DNA of 12,543 nt from an uncultured Acetatifactor sp. (GCA_910577185.1 CAJTLR010000089.1:1-12543); one strand, 5' to 3'. Positions 1 through 6,518 are shown, counted from the first letter of the stretch. Program-made: numbers and translations. Notes: a model not told the origin generated them from the sequence alone.

Positions 1-2
1 AG

Positions 3-944
3 GCTGCTGTGCTGGGGGCGGTGGTGCTGGCGGCGCTGTGGATTCCCCAGATTATATTCGGACTCCAGGATGGGATTCTGTGCAGGGATACCACTCTGGG
101 ACAGAAAGAGAGCATGGATGTGGAAGCCCTCAGCACTACTTATGAAAAGTCCCTGGCCCAGAGAATGAAAAGCTTTGCGGAAGGACTGGGGGAGGGGGAC
201 AGTTATTATGTGACCTCCCAGAATCTTTCCATCAGTGAGGTCCTGACAAACTATCTGGCGTCGGCATCGGGGCTGGGCCAGGAAATTTTTACCATTTTTA
301 TCGGCAACAACCTGCTGTCACCGGATATCTGGTCGGAATATACTCCCACCCAGTGGAAGCAGTATGTGGTTTACAGCGATAATTATGCCAAGGGAGTCAA
401 TTTCATACTCTGGTATGTGGAATTGGAAAGTTACGGGGGAGAAGTGCTGAAGCTCCTCTGCGACGCGGAGGATGGCACGATATATGCCGTGAAGGCGGAA
501 AACAATACACCCATGGATAAGGTGCCGAAGCGGGAATATGATTATCTCCGGGAAGCCTTCTGGGATGAGTCGGTGGCAGTGGAAATGTGGGGGTTCCTTG
601 CCTTCCATTTTGAAGCGCTGCAGGATAGCGAGATGGCGTATTTCTGGGAGCTGGCAGAGAAAATGGGCTGGAAAGAGGAATGGGATGTAAGCGACGCGGC
701 GGCGATTGAGCCGGATGCCGTTCTGACAGGGACAGAGAATACGGAGATGGGGCTGCAGCAGAAAATCCGCTATGGGATGGAAGGGAATGACAAGATGGTT
801 TTCTGGATGCCGTTCGGGGAAGGAACGCTGGAAATCGTACTGGAGGTGCCGGACCAGAAGGAAATTCCCATTTATTTTTATGTGTATCCCGATATCACCA
901 TAGGGGTGTATGAGATTTATGAAATGATTCCCGAGTTTGCATAA
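3..944 (+). CDS. Hypothetical membrane-anchored protein, 3' part (5' end outside window)
   Basis: The frame is open to the left edge, so the gene starts upstream; the GTG at 9 is only the first possible start inside the window. The first ~20 visible residues (through ALWIPQIIFGL) are hydrophobic and look like a membrane segment. About 290 residues follow that are acidic and rich in Trp and Tyr, with no Cys pattern or catalytic motif I recognise. The likely arrangement is one N-terminal membrane anchor with an extracytoplasmic domain, but topology cannot be settled without the true N-terminus. It ends with TAA just before a terminator-like hairpin, so it is probably the last gene of its transcript. 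I do not recognise the family. Coding is supported by length, the end at the hairpin, and codon use like the downstream core genes. Confidence 0.75.
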   Translation, partial: AAVLGAVVLAALWIPQIIFGLQDGILCRDTTLGQKESMDVEALSTTYEKSLAQRMKSFAEGLGEGDSYYVTSQNLSISEVLTNYLASASGLGQEIFTIFIGNNLLSPDIWSEYTPTQWKQYVVYSDNYAKGVNFILWYVELESYGGEVLKLLCDAEDGTIYAVKAENNTPMDKVPKREYDYLREAFWDESVAVEMWGFLAFHFEALQDSEMAYFWELAEKMGWKEEWDVSDAAAIEPDAVLTGTENTEMGLQQKIRYGMEGNDKMVFWMPFGEGTLEIVLEVPDQKEIPIYFYVYPDITIGVYEIYEMIPEFA

Positions 945-949
945 AGCCG

Positions 950-998
950 CTCTTGTACCAATATATTTAGAAAAAGATATGTGATACAAGAGGTTTTT
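950..998 (+). terminator. Intrinsic terminator-like hairpin
   Basis: CTCTTGTA (950-957) pairs perfectly with TACAAGAG (985-992). Inside, ATAT (961-964) pairs with ATAT (977-980) and TTT (966-968) with AAA (973-975) around a 4-nt loop. The result is a long imperfect stem followed by G and five T (994-998). It begins six bases after the preceding stop codon. The short T run and AU-rich stem make termination efficiency uncertain. Confidence 0.55.
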
Positions 999-1031
999 GT
1001 GAATTTAGGAGGATTTGCTTTCGTACATAGG

Positions 1032-2468
1032 ATGTCCGGCGGGGAAATTCTGGCAGGAGTCTCTTTGGCCCGGGCCGTGGAATATCTGGATGATCTTGTG
1101 TGGGGGCCGTGGATGCTGGTGCTCCTGCTGGGAAGCGGCTGTTATCTGATGCTGCGTCTGGACCTTCTTCCCCTGAAAAATCTGAAATTTGCCTTAAAAT
1201 GTGCTTTTGGCGGCGGGCCGGCAGAGAAAGGAAAGGTAAAAGGAAAAAAGGCGTCCTCCGGGAAGGTCACATCCCTGGCGTCCCTTACCACGGAGCTGGC
1301 AACCACTCTGGGGATCGGAAATATTGTGGGCGTTGCCACGGCCATGGTTCTGGGCGGGCCCGGAGCCTTATTCTGGATGGTGATCACCAGCGTTGTGGGT
1401 ATGGCAACCAAGCTGGTGGAGAGCATGCTGGCGGTGAAATACAGAGGAATGAACGATAAGGGACAGATTGCGGGAGGCCCCATGTACACCTGCCTCCGGG
1501 GATTCCCGGTGAAAAGTGCGGGGAAGGCGCTGGGGTTTCTTTTTGCGCTTTTTGCCGTGACGGCATCCTTTGGCATGGGGAACATGACCCAGTCCAATTC
1601 CATAGCGGATGCCATATGGGTTGCCTTTGGGGTTCCCAAGGAAAACACGGGACTGCTTCTGACCATAGTAACCATACTGGTGGTGCTGGGGGGAATCGGT
1701 GTCATCGGAAAAGTCACCCAGATTCTTGTCCCATTTATGGGCGTTTTTTACCTGCTGGGCGCGCTTGCGGTGATTGTGACTCACTGGAGGAACCTGCCGG
1801 GGGCAGTGGCGGGAATTCTGGCCGCTGCCTTTTATCCGGAGGCCGTGTCGGGCGGTATGTTCGGCAGTATCACGGTGACGGCGTTTCAGTCCCTGCGCTG
1901 GGGTGTGTCCAGGGGAATTTTTTCCAATGAGGCGGGGCTGGGCGCTTCCGGCATCACCACGGCGGCTGCGGACACGGATGACTGTGTGAAACAGGGATAT
2001 ATCAGCATGACTGGAGTATTTCTGGACACCATGGTGGTCTGTACCATAACGGGGCTTGCTTTTGCGGCTTCCGGGGTGCTGGGCAGCACGGATGCAAACG
2101 GCCTTCCGCTGACGGGAACCGCACTGACCCTGGCAGCGTTTTCCACCACCCTGGGAAAGTGGGGCGGCAGTTTTGTGAGCATCTGCATTGTGCTGTTTGC
2201 CTTTGCCACCATCATCGGCTGGGCATACCAGGGAGAGCGGGCCTTTGAATTTCTCATGGGGGGAAAATCAAGATATAATCTGTGGTACCGGTTTGTCTAT
2301 GGGCTTGTGGTGTTTTTGGGCTGTATCTGTTCCCTGGAGACCGTGTGGAACTTTTCGGATATCTGCAATGCCCTGATGGCGGTTCCCAACCTGATCTGTG
2401 TCCTGGCGCTTTCGGGGGAAGCCTGCCGGGAAATCCGGGAATACGGGGCGGACGGAAAAAGAAAATGA
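1032..2468 (+). CDS. Sodium:alanine/glycine symporter (AGCS family)
   Basis: Secondary transporter in the cytoplasmic membrane that imports alanine or glycine with Na+ (AlsT/DagA/AgcS-like). With this start it has 478 residues, normal for the family. It shows the family opening VWGPWMLVLLLGSG near residue 24, the conserved GIGNIVGVATA at 94-104, a GPGALFWM signature soon after, NEAGLGASG from Asn299, and GWAYQGERA near 396. Around ten hydrophobic segments are visible. The start is ambiguous: the frame is open to GTG 981, and GTG 999 follows a GAGG, but that GAGG lies in the terminator stem upstream. AGGAGG at 1007-1012 is a strong site but 19 nt from this ATG, which is long. ATG 1032 was chosen because it clears the hairpin and gives a family-like N-terminus. 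Exact substrate preference cannot be read here. Confidence 0.93.
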   Translation: MSGGEILAGVSLARAVEYLDDLVWGPWMLVLLLGSGCYLMLRLDLLPLKNLKFALKCAFGGGPAEKGKVKGKKASSGKVTSLASLTTELATTLGIGNIVGVATAMVLGGPGALFWMVITSVVGMATKLVESMLAVKYRGMNDKGQIAGGPMYTCLRGFPVKSAGKALGFLFALFAVTASFGMGNMTQSNSIADAIWVAFGVPKENTGLLLTIVTILVVLGGIGVIGKVTQILVPFMGVFYLLGALAVIVTHWRNLPGAVAGILAAAFYPEAVSGGMFGSITVTAFQSLRWGVSRGIFSNEAGLGASGITTAAADTDDCVKQGYISMTGVFLDTMVVCTITGLAFAASGVLGSTDANGLPLTGTALTLAAFSTTLGKWGGSFVSICIVLFAFATIIGWAYQGERAFEFLMGGKSRYNLWYRFVYGLVVFLGCICSLETVWNFSDICNALMAVPNLICVLALSGEACREIREYGADGKRK

Positions 2469-2475
2469 GGATGCT

Positions 2476-2518
2476 TCCGGCGGGCTGCCGGATGGGAATC
2501 TTCCGGATCTGCCCGGAA
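2476..2518 (+). other. Two tandem GC-rich hairpins after the symporter stop
   Basis: TCCGGC (2476-2481) pairs with GCCGGA (2487-2492) around a 5-nt loop, and TTCCGG (2501-2506) with CCGGAA (2513-2518) around a 6-nt loop. They start eight bases after the symporter stop codon. Neither is followed by a T run, so they may protect the 3' end or act as weak termination or pause sites rather than a standard intrinsic terminator. Confidence 0.35.
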
Positions 2519-2588
2519 TCACTTCCCACCGGAGCGCGGCGTGGGGTGTAGGTTCACGGGATGGAAGAAAGGGCCTGCCAGAAAAGCA

Positions 2589-2617
2589 TTGTGGGAATGG
2601 CAGACTTATGATATGAT
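2589..2617 (+). promoter_or_regulatory. Putative sigma-A-type promoter for pepT, with overlapping inverted repeat
   Basis: TTGTGG (2589-2594) and TATGAT (2612-2617) are separated by exactly 17 nt; the -10 matches consensus at five of six bases and the -35 at TTG plus little else. Transcription would begin near 2624. The perfect inverted repeat ATGACAGC-6nt-GCTGTCAT (2616-2637) overlaps the -10 and the predicted start, the usual place for a repressor operator. Both functions are inferred from sequence only. Confidence 0.45.
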
Positions 2618-2623
2618 GACAGC

Positions 2624-2719
2624 GTGGAAGCTGTCATGTCCGTCCAATATACGTGTGTGACAATCCCCTTGTTCACTGAGGGGAGGTCCGCGGAACGGAG
2701 ACGGTACGTGACGGGCATG
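2624..2719 (+). ncRNA. Candidate structured 5' leader of pepT
   Basis: The predicted pepT leader folds into a branched structure. CATGTCCGTC (2635-2644) pairs with GACGGGCATG (2710-2719), ten pairs with one G-U. ACGTG (2651-2655) pairs with TACGT (2705-2709), stacked on it across a 6-nt bulge. Two hairpins lie inside: TCCCCT/AGGGGA (2664-2669/2679-2684) and TCCG/CGGA (2687-2690/2696-2699) with a 5-nt loop. The closing helix ends 33 nt before the pepT ATG, upstream of its ribosome site (GAGG, 2741-2744). I compared it from memory with common riboswitch consensus cores (SAM, THF, ZTP, glutamine, guanidine, T-box) and saw no convincing match. It could be an unassigned cis-regulatory RNA or simply a stable leader. 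Confidence 0.4.
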
Positions 2720-2752
2720 AAATAAGGCGAAAGAAAAAGAGAGGTCAGCAGA

Positions 2753-3997
2753 ATGTCGAAAACCATGGAACTGTTTCTGCAGTATGTAAAAATTGACACC
2801 CAGTCGGACAGTACAGCCGCTGCATCCCCCAGCACGGAGAAACAGCATCATCTTGCAGCGCTCCTTGCAGTGCAGCTGGAAGAAATGGGGGCAGAGGAGA
2901 TTACCTACGATAAGGAGCATTGTTATGTGTACGCGTCCATACCGGCTTCGGAAGGCTGCGAGAGTGCGCCGGTGCTGGGTTTTGTGGCACATATGGACAC
3001 AGCCCCCGTGGTATCCGGAAAGGATGTGAAACCCAGGGTTGTGGAAAATTATGACGGTCAGGATATTGTGCTCAACGAAAAGGAAAACATTGTATTCAAA
3101 GTGGAAGAATTTCCGGAACTGGGCAATTTCAAGGGGCAGGACCTGATTGTGACGGATGGGACCACTCTGCTGGGCGGGGATGACAAAGCAGGCATTGCGG
3201 AGATTATGGCGGCGGGGGAATATCTGCTGCGGCATCCCGAAATCAGACACGGGAAGATCAGGATAGGCTTCACACCGGACGAGGAGATCGGCGAGGGCAC
3301 AAAGTATTTTGATGTAAAACTGTTCGGCGCGGATTTTGCATACACCGTGGACGGCGGCAGCTTTGGGGGAATGCAGGACGGTACCTTCAATGCGGCAGGC
3401 GCGAAACTGACTGTCCGGGGGCAGAGTGCGCATCCGGGGGATGCGAAGGGCTGCATGGTGAATTCCATGCTGATTGCCTGCGAATTTCAGTCCATGCTTC
3501 CGGCATTCCAGAATCCAGCGTGCACGGAAGGAGAGGAAGGATTTTTCCATCTGGAACAGATCACGGGAAATGTGGAAAAGACAGAGGCGGATTATATTAT
3601 CCGTGATCATGACAGAAGTCTGTTTGAACAGAAAAAGAAGCTGTTTGCGCAGTGCGCGGATTTTCTGAACCTGAAATACGGCCGGGGCACCGCGGAGGTG
3701 AAGATAGAGGACAGCTATTATAATATGAAAGAAATTCTGGCACCGCACAGACATTTGATCGATAATGCGTCGGAAATTATGCGGGAAATGGGAACCGAAC
3801 CCCAGGTATGTTCTGTCCGCGGTGGTACGGATGGGGCGCGTCTGTCCTATATGGGGCTGCCCTGCCCGAACCTTTGTACCGGCGGCTCCAATGCACACAG
3901 CCGCTTTGAGTATGTGTGTGTACAGTCCATGGAAAAGGTCACGGAGTTGCTGGTAAGACTGGCGGAGCGGTATGGAAGAGAGGGGAAGAATGTGTGA
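2753..3997 (+). CDS. pepT: Peptidase T (tripeptide aminopeptidase, M20B)
   Basis: Cytoplasmic di-zinc aminopeptidase that removes the N-terminal residue of tripeptides, feeding amino acids from peptide uptake into metabolism. It is 414 residues, the usual PepT length (~405-415). The metal and catalytic residues are in place: His80 and Asp82 in AHMDTAP, bridging Asp143 in LLGGDDKAG, general base Glu177 and ligand Glu178 in TPDEEIGEG, Asp200 in YTVDGG, and His382 in GGSNAHSRFEY. The lid-domain motif SAHPGDAKG is also present. The ATG at 2753 has GAGG at 2741-2744 with 8-nt spacing. It is preceded by its own promoter-like site and structured leader. Its TGA (3995-3997) begins the first copy of a direct repeat shared with the miaB 5' end. 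The protein looks intact. Confidence 0.97.
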   Translation: MSKTMELFLQYVKIDTQSDSTAAASPSTEKQHHLAALLAVQLEEMGAEEITYDKEHCYVYASIPASEGCESAPVLGFVAHMDTAPVVSGKDVKPRVVENYDGQDIVLNEKENIVFKVEEFPELGNFKGQDLIVTDGTTLLGGDDKAGIAEIMAAGEYLLRHPEIRHGKIRIGFTPDEEIGEGTKYFDVKLFGADFAYTVDGGSFGGMQDGTFNAAGAKLTVRGQSAHPGDAKGCMVNSMLIACEFQSMLPAFQNPACTEGEEGFFHLEQITGNVEKTEADYIIRDHDRSLFEQKKKLFAQCADFLNLKYGRGTAEVKIEDSYYNMKEILAPHRHLIDNASEIMREMGTEPQVCSVRGGTDGARLSYMGLPCPNLCTGGSNAHSRFEYVCVQSMEKVTELLVRLAERYGREGKNV

Positions 3998-4039
3998 CAG
4001 GAAGGGAGAAAAGCCAGGAGAGATGTATATGGAAGAAAA
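3995..4039 (+). repeat. Left copy of a 45/46-bp direct repeat (duplicated pepT-miaB junction)
   Basis: From the pepT stop codon on, this copy matches 4912-4957 at 41 of 46 aligned positions. It starts with 19 identical bases, has a short variable middle with one 1-nt gap, and ends with 17 identical bases (ATG plus the next 14). It includes a second copy of the miaB ribosome-site region and the miaB start ATG (4023), reading M-Y-M-E-E. Identity stops at 4040, and the frame ends after nine codons at TAA (4050-4052). It is therefore a vestigial duplicate of the miaB start. Confidence 0.85.
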
Positions 4040-4050
4040 CTGCACGATAT

Positions 4051-4147
4051 AATCCCAGGTGCTTTTGGGAAGTACAAAGGGATCAGGATAGAATTTAAGA
4101 AATTCGGATACGAAAGTATCCTGATAGGCGGCATGGCCGCCGGGATT
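4051..4147 (+). ncRNA. Candidate compact structured RNA (multi-branch fold)
   Basis: The segment is closed by AATCCC (4051-4056) with GGGATT (4142-4147). Inside are three arms. Arm 1 is GTGCTT/AAGTAC (4059-4064/4070-4075, one G-U). Arm 2 is ATCAGGATA/TATCCTGAT (4082-4090/4117-4125), enclosing GAATTT/AAATTC (4091-4096/4100-4105). Arm 3 is GGCGGC/GCCGCC (4127-4132/4136-4141), directly adjacent to the closing helix. GGATAC-GAAA-GTATCC (4106-4121) is an alternative hairpin that competes with arm 2. Most of the ~97 nt is paired. It matches no RNA family I can name. Function, strand and expression are unknown; a structured remnant of a dispersed repeat is possible. Confidence 0.4.
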
Positions 4148-4157
4148 CGTAGGTAAC

Positions 4158-4264
4158 AAAAAAATCGCCTCCAGTCGATTGAAATAAAATATAATCAATC
4201 GGCTTCGCCGCAAATTTTGAGCGATTTGTCAAGTGCTTTTTGCAAAAAAGTGGGTGATTTTTTT
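4158..4264. repeat. Inverted-repeat segment with competing pairings
   Basis: Seven A followed by TCGCC (4158-4169) is complementary to GGTGA followed by T (4253-4264) over 12 pairs with one G-U. The same left arm can instead pair AAATCGC (4162-4168) with GCGATTT (4221-4227). Between them are CGATTGA/TCAATCG (4176-4182/4195-4201) and CGGC-TTC-GCCG (4200-4210). The A run at the left and T run at the right suit a bidirectional terminator with a branched top, or a small palindromic element. The rest of the stretch up to the gene at 4352 holds two copies of TTATAAAAT (4284-4292, 4315-4323) that could serve as -10 regions, without clear -35 partners. Confidence 0.4.
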
Positions 4265-4351
4265 AGATAGGGGTCTGAAAGCCTTATAAAATCAGGGTTG
4301 AAGATTCCGAGAAGTTATAAAATACGAGAGGAGGGCGGATAGGGAGGGAAT

Positions 4352-4864
4352 ATGGAAAGGAACATAAGTGTTATAAAGGATGTGAATGGAAAACAGATTG
4401 TGGTAATAAATGACATATGTTTTAAAGGCAGACAGAATATTGACTGGAATGAGGTTGAACATTATTTAAAGCAATATGTCGGAGAATTTGTAGAAATTGC
4501 TGAAAGTAAAGAAATCATATATATAGGCAATGATCTTCCTGATGAATACACAGGTTCCAATTATACTGCAAAGTTGAAAGGTGCTCTTGCAAAGGCGAAA
4601 GCAAATGCTACACAGGGAATTCCTGAGATGATTGAAATTGCGGAAAATAAGAGATTCCGAGAAAATCTGGCGAAAAAGCATGATAAAAATGCTAGATTTG
4701 GATGGTATCGATATGATTCCCGATTTGCCCTTCCGATTTTTGATGACGATGGAGAAGTTTTACGTTATAATGTTTTTCATGTGGAGCTTGTTATAAGACA
4801 TGCAGTGGATAGGAAATTGTATCTATATGATATTATAAAAAAAAGAAACGAGTACCCCGCTTGA
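4352..4864 (+). CDS. Orphan accessory protein, 170 aa, unrecognised (possible BECR-type nuclease relative)
   Basis: A complete gene with a strong ribosome site (GGAGG at 4343-4347, four bases before the ATG; a further GGAGG at 4330-4334). The product has no signal peptide or membrane segment. It begins with a short beta-like strand region (KQIVVINDICF), then an IDWNEVEHYLKQYVGE helix, a Lys/Ala-rich helix with KAKANATQG, and a C-terminal block with FGWYRYDSRFALPIFDDDGE and FHVELVIRHAVDRKLYLYD. That last block resembles, from memory, the end of phage and polymorphic-toxin nucleases of the Barnase-EndoU-ColicinE5/D-RelE class and unnamed stand-alone proteins of gut Clostridia. The assignment is tentative. 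Base composition is AT-rich, unlike pepT and miaB, and no antitoxin-like partner gene is adjacent. It is the only gene of the putative element. Confidence 0.8.
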   Translation: MERNISVIKDVNGKQIVVINDICFKGRQNIDWNEVEHYLKQYVGEFVEIAESKEIIYIGNDLPDEYTGSNYTAKLKGALAKAKANATQGIPEMIEIAENKRFRENLAKKHDKNARFGWYRYDSRFALPIFDDDGEVLRYNVFHVELVIRHAVDRKLYLYDIIKKRNEYPA

Positions 4865-4911
4865 GCCATAAGACTGTACGGTTAAAAACTCATTTCTTAA
4901 TTTTTATTATA

Positions 4912-4957
4912 TGACAGGAAGGGAGAAAAGTCAATAGAAAATGTATATGGAAGAAAA
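4912..4957 (+). repeat. Right copy of the 45/46-bp direct repeat, overlapping the miaB start
   Basis: This is the partner of 3995-4039. The TGA at 4912-4914 corresponds to the pepT stop codon in the left copy, although here nothing upstream needs it; that is good evidence the repeat descends from a pepT-miaB junction. It contains the AGGAAGGGAG ribosome-site region (4916-4925) and the functional miaB ATG at 4941. Five aligned positions differ from the left copy, all in the spacer between ribosome site and ATG. Confidence 0.85.
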
Positions 4958-6410
4958 AATTTCCGATAAAATTGATTTGGATAAAATAGAGATTTATCCG
5001 GAACCTCCTGCAGAGGAACCGGCCAGGCAGTATTATTTTATGGCAAAATGCAGAAATCTGGTGAAAAAATTTGAGAGGGAAAACGGGCGCATTCCCAAAG
5101 CATGTGTGGTGAATTTCGGCTGCCAGATGAACGCCAGGGATTCCGAGAAGCTGGCGGGGATACTGGAAACCATAGGATACGGGCAGACGGAGGAGGAAAA
5201 CGCGGATTTTGTGATTTTCAATACTTGTACTGTCAGGGACAATGCAAACCAGAGAGTCTATGGCCGGCTGGGCGAGCTGAAATGGTATAAGAAACGGAAT
5301 CCGGGGATGAAAATCGCACTCTGCGGCTGCATGATGCAGGAGGAGAGCGTGATTGAAAAGCTGAAAAAGAGCTATTCCTTTGTGGATTTGATTTTCGGCA
5401 CCCACAATATTTATAAATTTGCGGAACTGCTGTATACCCTCCTTGAGACAGGGGAGAGAGTAATCGATATCTGGAAGGATACGGATAAAATCGTTGAAGA
5501 ATTGCCGGTAGAACGCAAATATCCGTTTAAATCGGGCATCAATATCATGTTCGGCTGTAATAATTTCTGCAGTTACTGTATCGTGCCCTATGTGAGGGGA
5601 AGGGAGCGGAGCAGGCAGCCGGAGGATATTCTGAATGAGATCAGGCGGCTTGTGAAGGATGGTGTGTCGGAGGTCATGCTGCTGGGGCAGAATGTAAATT
5701 CTTATGGAAGAAATCTAGACAGGCCCGTTACTTTTGCGCAGCTTCTGCAGGAGACGGAGAAAATTCAGGGACTGAGGCGGATCCGGTTCATGACTTCCCA
5801 TCCCAAGGATCTCTCTGATGAGCTGATAGATGTTATGGCAAGTTCAAAGAAAATATGCCGGCACCTTCATCTGCCGCTGCAGTCCGGTTCCACCCGGATT
5901 CTGGAGAAAATGAACAGGCGTTATACAAAGGAGCAGTATGTGGAACTGGTTCACAAAATCCGCAGCAGAATTCCGGATATGGCAATCACCACCGATATTA
6001 TTGTGGGATTTCCGGGGGAAACACGGGAAGACCTGGAGGAAACCATGGATGTGGTGCGCACAGTGAAATTTGACAATGCGTTTACCTTTATCTATTCAAA
6101 ACGTACCGGTACGCCGGCGGCAGCCATGGAAAACCAGGTGCCGAAGGAACAGGTGAAGGAAGGATTCGACAGGCTTTTGAAGGTTGTCCAGGATACGGCC
6201 CGCAGCCAGGTGGGCAGGTATCAGGGGAATGTGATGGAAGCGCTCATAGAAGAAGTGAATGAAACTGATGCCGGGCTGGTCACGGGACGGCTTTCCAACA
6301 ATACCATTGTCCACGTGCCGGGAGATGCGTCCATGGTGGGCACTTATGTGCAGGTGTCCCTGGATGAATGCCATGGTTTTTATTACATGGGACATTGCGT
6401 CGGCATATAG
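4941..6410 (+). CDS. miaB: tRNA-2-methylthio-N6-dimethylallyladenosine synthase
   Basis: Radical-SAM methylthiotransferase that converts i6A37 to ms2i6A37 in tRNAs reading UNN codons, using two [4Fe-4S] clusters. At 489 residues it is slightly longer than the E. coli enzyme, as usual in Clostridia because of a charged N-terminal extension. The N-terminal UPF0004 domain carries cluster ligands Cys61 (FGCQMNARDSE), Cys96 (NTCTVRDNANQRVYG) and Cys130 (CGCMMQEE). The radical-SAM cluster is Cys206, Cys210 and Cys213 in CNNFCSYCIVPYVRGRE. LLGQNVNSYG follows, and the C-terminal ~65 residues form the TRAM RNA-binding domain. An in-frame TAG at 4935-4937 fixes the start at or after 4941. The ribosome site is 15 nt away, longer than ideal. 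It was probably adjacent to pepT before the insertion, so its upstream transcription now crosses the inserted DNA. Confidence 0.97.
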   Translation: MYMEEKISDKIDLDKIEIYPEPPAEEPARQYYFMAKCRNLVKKFERENGRIPKACVVNFGCQMNARDSEKLAGILETIGYGQTEEENADFVIFNTCTVRDNANQRVYGRLGELKWYKKRNPGMKIALCGCMMQEESVIEKLKKSYSFVDLIFGTHNIYKFAELLYTLLETGERVIDIWKDTDKIVEELPVERKYPFKSGINIMFGCNNFCSYCIVPYVRGRERSRQPEDILNEIRRLVKDGVSEVMLLGQNVNSYGRNLDRPVTFAQLLQETEKIQGLRRIRFMTSHPKDLSDELIDVMASSKKICRHLHLPLQSGSTRILEKMNRRYTKEQYVELVHKIRSRIPDMAITTDIIVGFPGETREDLEETMDVVRTVKFDNAFTFIYSKRTGTPAAAMENQVPKEQVKEGFDRLLKVVQDTARSQVGRYQGNVMEALIEEVNETDAGLVTGRLSNNTIVHVPGDASMVGTYVQVSLDECHGFYYMGHCVGI

Positions 6411-6490
6411 TGAGGTGTGGGCAGGAGGGAAACAGGATAAGATTGGACTGGTAATTTGCAAAGTTATGTGTTATTATGAAAACAATATGG

Positions 6491-6518
6491 AAATACCGCT
6501 GATATGCTGACGGTATTT
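6491..6518 (+). other. Hairpin in the miaB-surface protein gap
   Basis: AAATACCG (6491-6498) pairs perfectly with CGGTATTT (6511-6518) around a 12-nt loop. It lies 80 nt after the miaB stop and 25 nt before the next ATG. The T run is only three bases, so it is either a weak terminator for miaB or a leader hairpin just ahead of the next ribosome site. No convincing -35/-10 pair was found in this gap. Confidence 0.4.

Larger units (their letters stand above)
4040..4911 (+). mobile_element. Putative integrated element of ~0.87 kb between pepT and miaB
   Basis: This segment lies exactly between the two direct repeats. It is visibly AT-richer than pepT and miaB and holds one orphan gene plus structured non-coding DNA. 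The right repeat restores the miaB 5' end, as expected for an element that integrates at the start of a gene and carries a replacement end, or for single-crossover insertion of a circle carrying the junction. No transposase, integrase or terminal IS inverted repeats are visible, so movement would need enzymes in trans. A 46-bp duplication is too long for ordinary IS target duplications. Divergence between the copies argues against a very recent event or suggests a donor from a related strain. Confidence 0.5.

Noticed and set aside
318..989. Minus-strand open frame of 223 codons over the first gene
   Set aside because: It spans the terminator hairpin and is opposite an open frame with normal codon use. 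It is a shadow.
2398..2616. Small plus-strand open frames overlapping the symporter 3' end
   Set aside because: They overlap the symporter, lack ribosome sites, and end in the pepT promoter region. The GC-rich hairpins explain the sequence better.
2685..2702. T-box-like segment (resembling the GGTACCGCGG antiterminator core)
   Set aside because: The sequence reads GGTCCGCGG, lacks the conserved T-box string, and no specifier loop or downstream terminator accompanies it.
2606..4213. A 535-codon open frame on the minus strand opposite pepT
   Set aside because: It is antisense to an intact, motif-complete pepT, has His/Cys/Arg-rich shadow composition and no family motif. Its length comes from the codon bias of the real gene.
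4040..4911. Insertion sequence or self-splicing intron
   Set aside because: No transposase, reverse transcriptase or homing endonuclease motif, no terminal inverted repeats, and no group II domain V-like hairpin near the right end. The insert is not inside a coding frame that splicing would restore.
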